Assembly (NCBI GenBank): GCA_026713285.1
Contig: JAPOOT010000049.1
Span: 1-6,633 of the forward strand
Length of the DNA stretch: 6,633 nt
Source of the DNA: Gemmatimonadota bacterium
Lineage (GTDB): Bacteria > JAAXHH01
Direction: 5' to 3'
The translations under genes were made by a program, and so were the position numbers. Under the pieces are notes generated by a model. The model searched no databases. It had not been told where the DNA came from and saw nothing but the letters and a program-made list of their open reading frames with translations. Shown in pieces: positions 5,637 through 6,633 of this stretch. Each line of letters opens with the position of its first letter. Position 1 is the first letter of the stretch.

Positions 5637-6439
5637 TAAAGGATTCTCCAATCCGTCCACACGCCCATGGCCACGAGGCGCACGTATATATCCGAGAAAC
5701 CGACCCATACCAGGCTCATCCAGGCCCAGGTCATGTGTCCCCGGTTCAGGCACGAGACGCAGTTGTAACCCGCGTGCCGGACGGGCGCTTTGGACAGATG
5801 ATCCAGGTACCCGCCGATCAGGTGCCGCAGCGAGTGGCAGCCGAACTGGTAGCCGCCCAGCAGGACGACGTTCAAGGTCAACACAATGGTTCCGACGCCG
5901 ATACCGAATGTAGTCTCACCCGTCGCCGCATCCGTGAACCACATGGCCTTCCACGCGTCCTGGACCAGGAAGATCCAGATGATGAATACCAGGTAAAGGA
6001 AGTATCGGTGAATGTTCTGCATGATCAACGGGAAGGATTGCTCCCCGCGGTACTTTTTCCTCGGTTCGGAAACGCTGCAGGATGGCGGGTCGGCCCAGAA
6101 AGCCTTGTAGTAGGCGCCCCGGTAGTAATAGCAGGTAATCCGGAATCCGGCCGGAGCCCAAAGAATTATGAAGGCAGGTGAAAACGGCAGCAGGGCCGGC
6201 CACCATACGGGTTTGGGACCGAACAGGGCATGGGACGAACTGCCGAAAATCTCTGGAGAATAAAAGGGCGACAGGTAGGGGCCCCAGGCGTAGAACTCAC
6301 CCTGGAAGGCCGCCCAGGTGGAGTAGACGACAAAGGCGGAGAAAACGCCGAATGTCAGTAATTGCTGCGCCCACCATGCGTCTCTGCGTTGCGTCTGACC
6401 AAAACCGCTCGTTTTCAGCGAAACACCGGTTGTCGACAT
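5636..6439 (-). CDS. sdhC: Complex II single-polypeptide membrane anchor, Sdh1-type
   Basis: The 267-residue protein has about five hydrophobic segments (near 27-45, 83-103, 146-163, 179-199 and 236-259) and anchors SdhAB in the inner membrane, where electrons reach the quinone. Its motifs, including YYYRGAYYKAFW (104-115), SFPLIMQNIHRYF (135-147) and FGCHSLRHLIGGY (199-211), match the anchor of the mycobacterial Sdh1 type rather than the short SdhC/SdhD pair. C201-H202, then C227-V-S-C230 and H235, are conserved-looking Cys/His positions. From memory, mycobacterial Sdh1 has a Rieske-type [2Fe-2S] cluster in its anchor, and these are candidate ligands. The start is supported by AAGAGGA (6452-6446), six bases before the ATG. 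As first gene of the operon it sets expression of sdhA and sdhB through TAATG overlap. Confidence 0.92.
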   Translation of the reverse strand: MSTTGVSLKTSGFGQTQRRDAWWAQQLLTFGVFSAFVVYSTWAAFQGEFYAWGPYLSPFYSPEIFGSSSHALFGPKPVWWPALLPFSPAFIILWAPAGFRITCYYYRGAYYKAFWADPPSCSVSEPRKKYRGEQSFPLIMQNIHRYFLYLVFIIWIFLVQDAWKAMWFTDAATGETTFGIGVGTIVLTLNVVLLGGYQFGCHSLRHLIGGYLDHLSKAPVRHAGYNCVSCLNRGHMTWAWMSLVWVGFSDIYVRLVAMGVWTDWRIL

Positions 6440-6502
6440 AGGCTATCCTCTTGAATCCAGCGCACCGAACAACTGAATTTCACGGACAAAACACATTAGC
6501 GC

Positions 6503-6531
6503 AAAATAGACCGGCGAAGGCCGCAATGCAA
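6503..6531 (-). promoter_or_regulatory. Candidate promoter of sdhCAB
   Basis: On the minus strand TTGCAT (6531-6526) and TATTTT (6508-6503) lie 17 bases apart, each matching 4/6 of consensus. Transcription would start near 6496, giving a leader of roughly 57 bases before the sdhC ATG. No other position in the 194-base upstream region gives a better pair by eye. Confidence 0.4.
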
Positions 6532-6600
6532 TAGAAAAATAACCTCGCTTTTACCATGGATTCGGCATGCTGCCGTCCGCAACAACGGGGATAAAACAAT

Positions 6601-6613
6601 GGCCGGATCGGCC
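6601..6613. repeat. Short GC-rich inverted repeat upstream of sdhCAB
   Basis: GGCCG and CGGCC flank a GAT centre about 70 bases upstream of the proposed sdh -35 box. It may be an operator or the foot of a terminator belonging to a gene beyond the window. No T-run follows it on either strand within the window. Confidence 0.25.
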
Positions 6614-6633
6614 CGTCGGTCAGTATATTCAAA

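Noticed and set aside
5637..5753. 39-residue N-terminal extension of sdhA
   Set aside because: It would overlap the end of sdhC in another frame. The ATG at 5636 has GGAG upstream and places GAGGAG at the usual distance from the N-terminus.
1..6633. CRISPR array, insertion sequence, rRNA or tRNA gene
   Set aside because: I found no regularly spaced repeats, transposase motifs, terminal inverted repeats or conserved RNA cores on either strand by eye.

Overview
The window reads as a piece of a moderately high-GC bacterial chromosome. On the minus strand, the right half (3061-6439) is a complete three-gene operon for respiratory complex II: membrane anchor sdhC, flavoprotein sdhA and iron-sulfur protein sdhB. 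The order C-A-B, the single large anchor, the flavoprotein motif KAHTVMAEGG and the SdhB motif CIECFLCQDVC resemble the mycobacterial Sdh1 type (Rv0249c-Rv0247c) more than the classical E. coli sdhCDAB type. This form also occurs in many uncultured marine and soil phyla. An uncultured environmental bacterium of a Latescibacterota/Gemmatimonadota-like kind would fit, but this placement is a weak inference. The sequence alone does not fix the phylum.

The left half is different. From 1 to 644 there is a partial minus-strand gene that leaves the window at base 1. It encodes a nuclease-fold (D...ExK...Q) domain joined to a winged helix-turn-helix, of the kind often labelled AbiEi-like antitoxin or HTH protein. 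Its promoter implies an almost leaderless mRNA, and an inverted repeat covers its start. An AT-richer spacer with operator-like repeats leads to a divergently transcribed, intact short-chain dehydrogenase (1094-1882, +). Immediately at its stop codon begins the decayed remains of a HEPN-like gene (1881-2388, +), with a frameshift, an apparent internal deletion and in-frame stops. About 480 bases without a recognisable gene follow (2389-2869).

A small gene (2870-3064, +) encodes a membrane-anchored, probably coiled-coil protein. Its stop codon interlocks with that of sdhB on the opposite strand.

Functionally, SdhCAB forms a membrane enzyme oxidising succinate (or reducing fumarate) with a quinone as partner. 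Both gene junctions are TAATG overlaps, so subunit synthesis is probably coupled. The SDR is an NAD(H)-type oxidoreductase of unknown substrate. The AbiEi-like gene and the HEPN remnant suggest that the region between the core operon and the left edge is accessory DNA under turnover. I do not see a complete novel multi-gene system. The points most worth a second look are the nuclease-fold/wHTH gene with its self-overlapping palindrome, the possible membrane FeS ligands of SdhC, and the small membrane protein convergent with sdhB.
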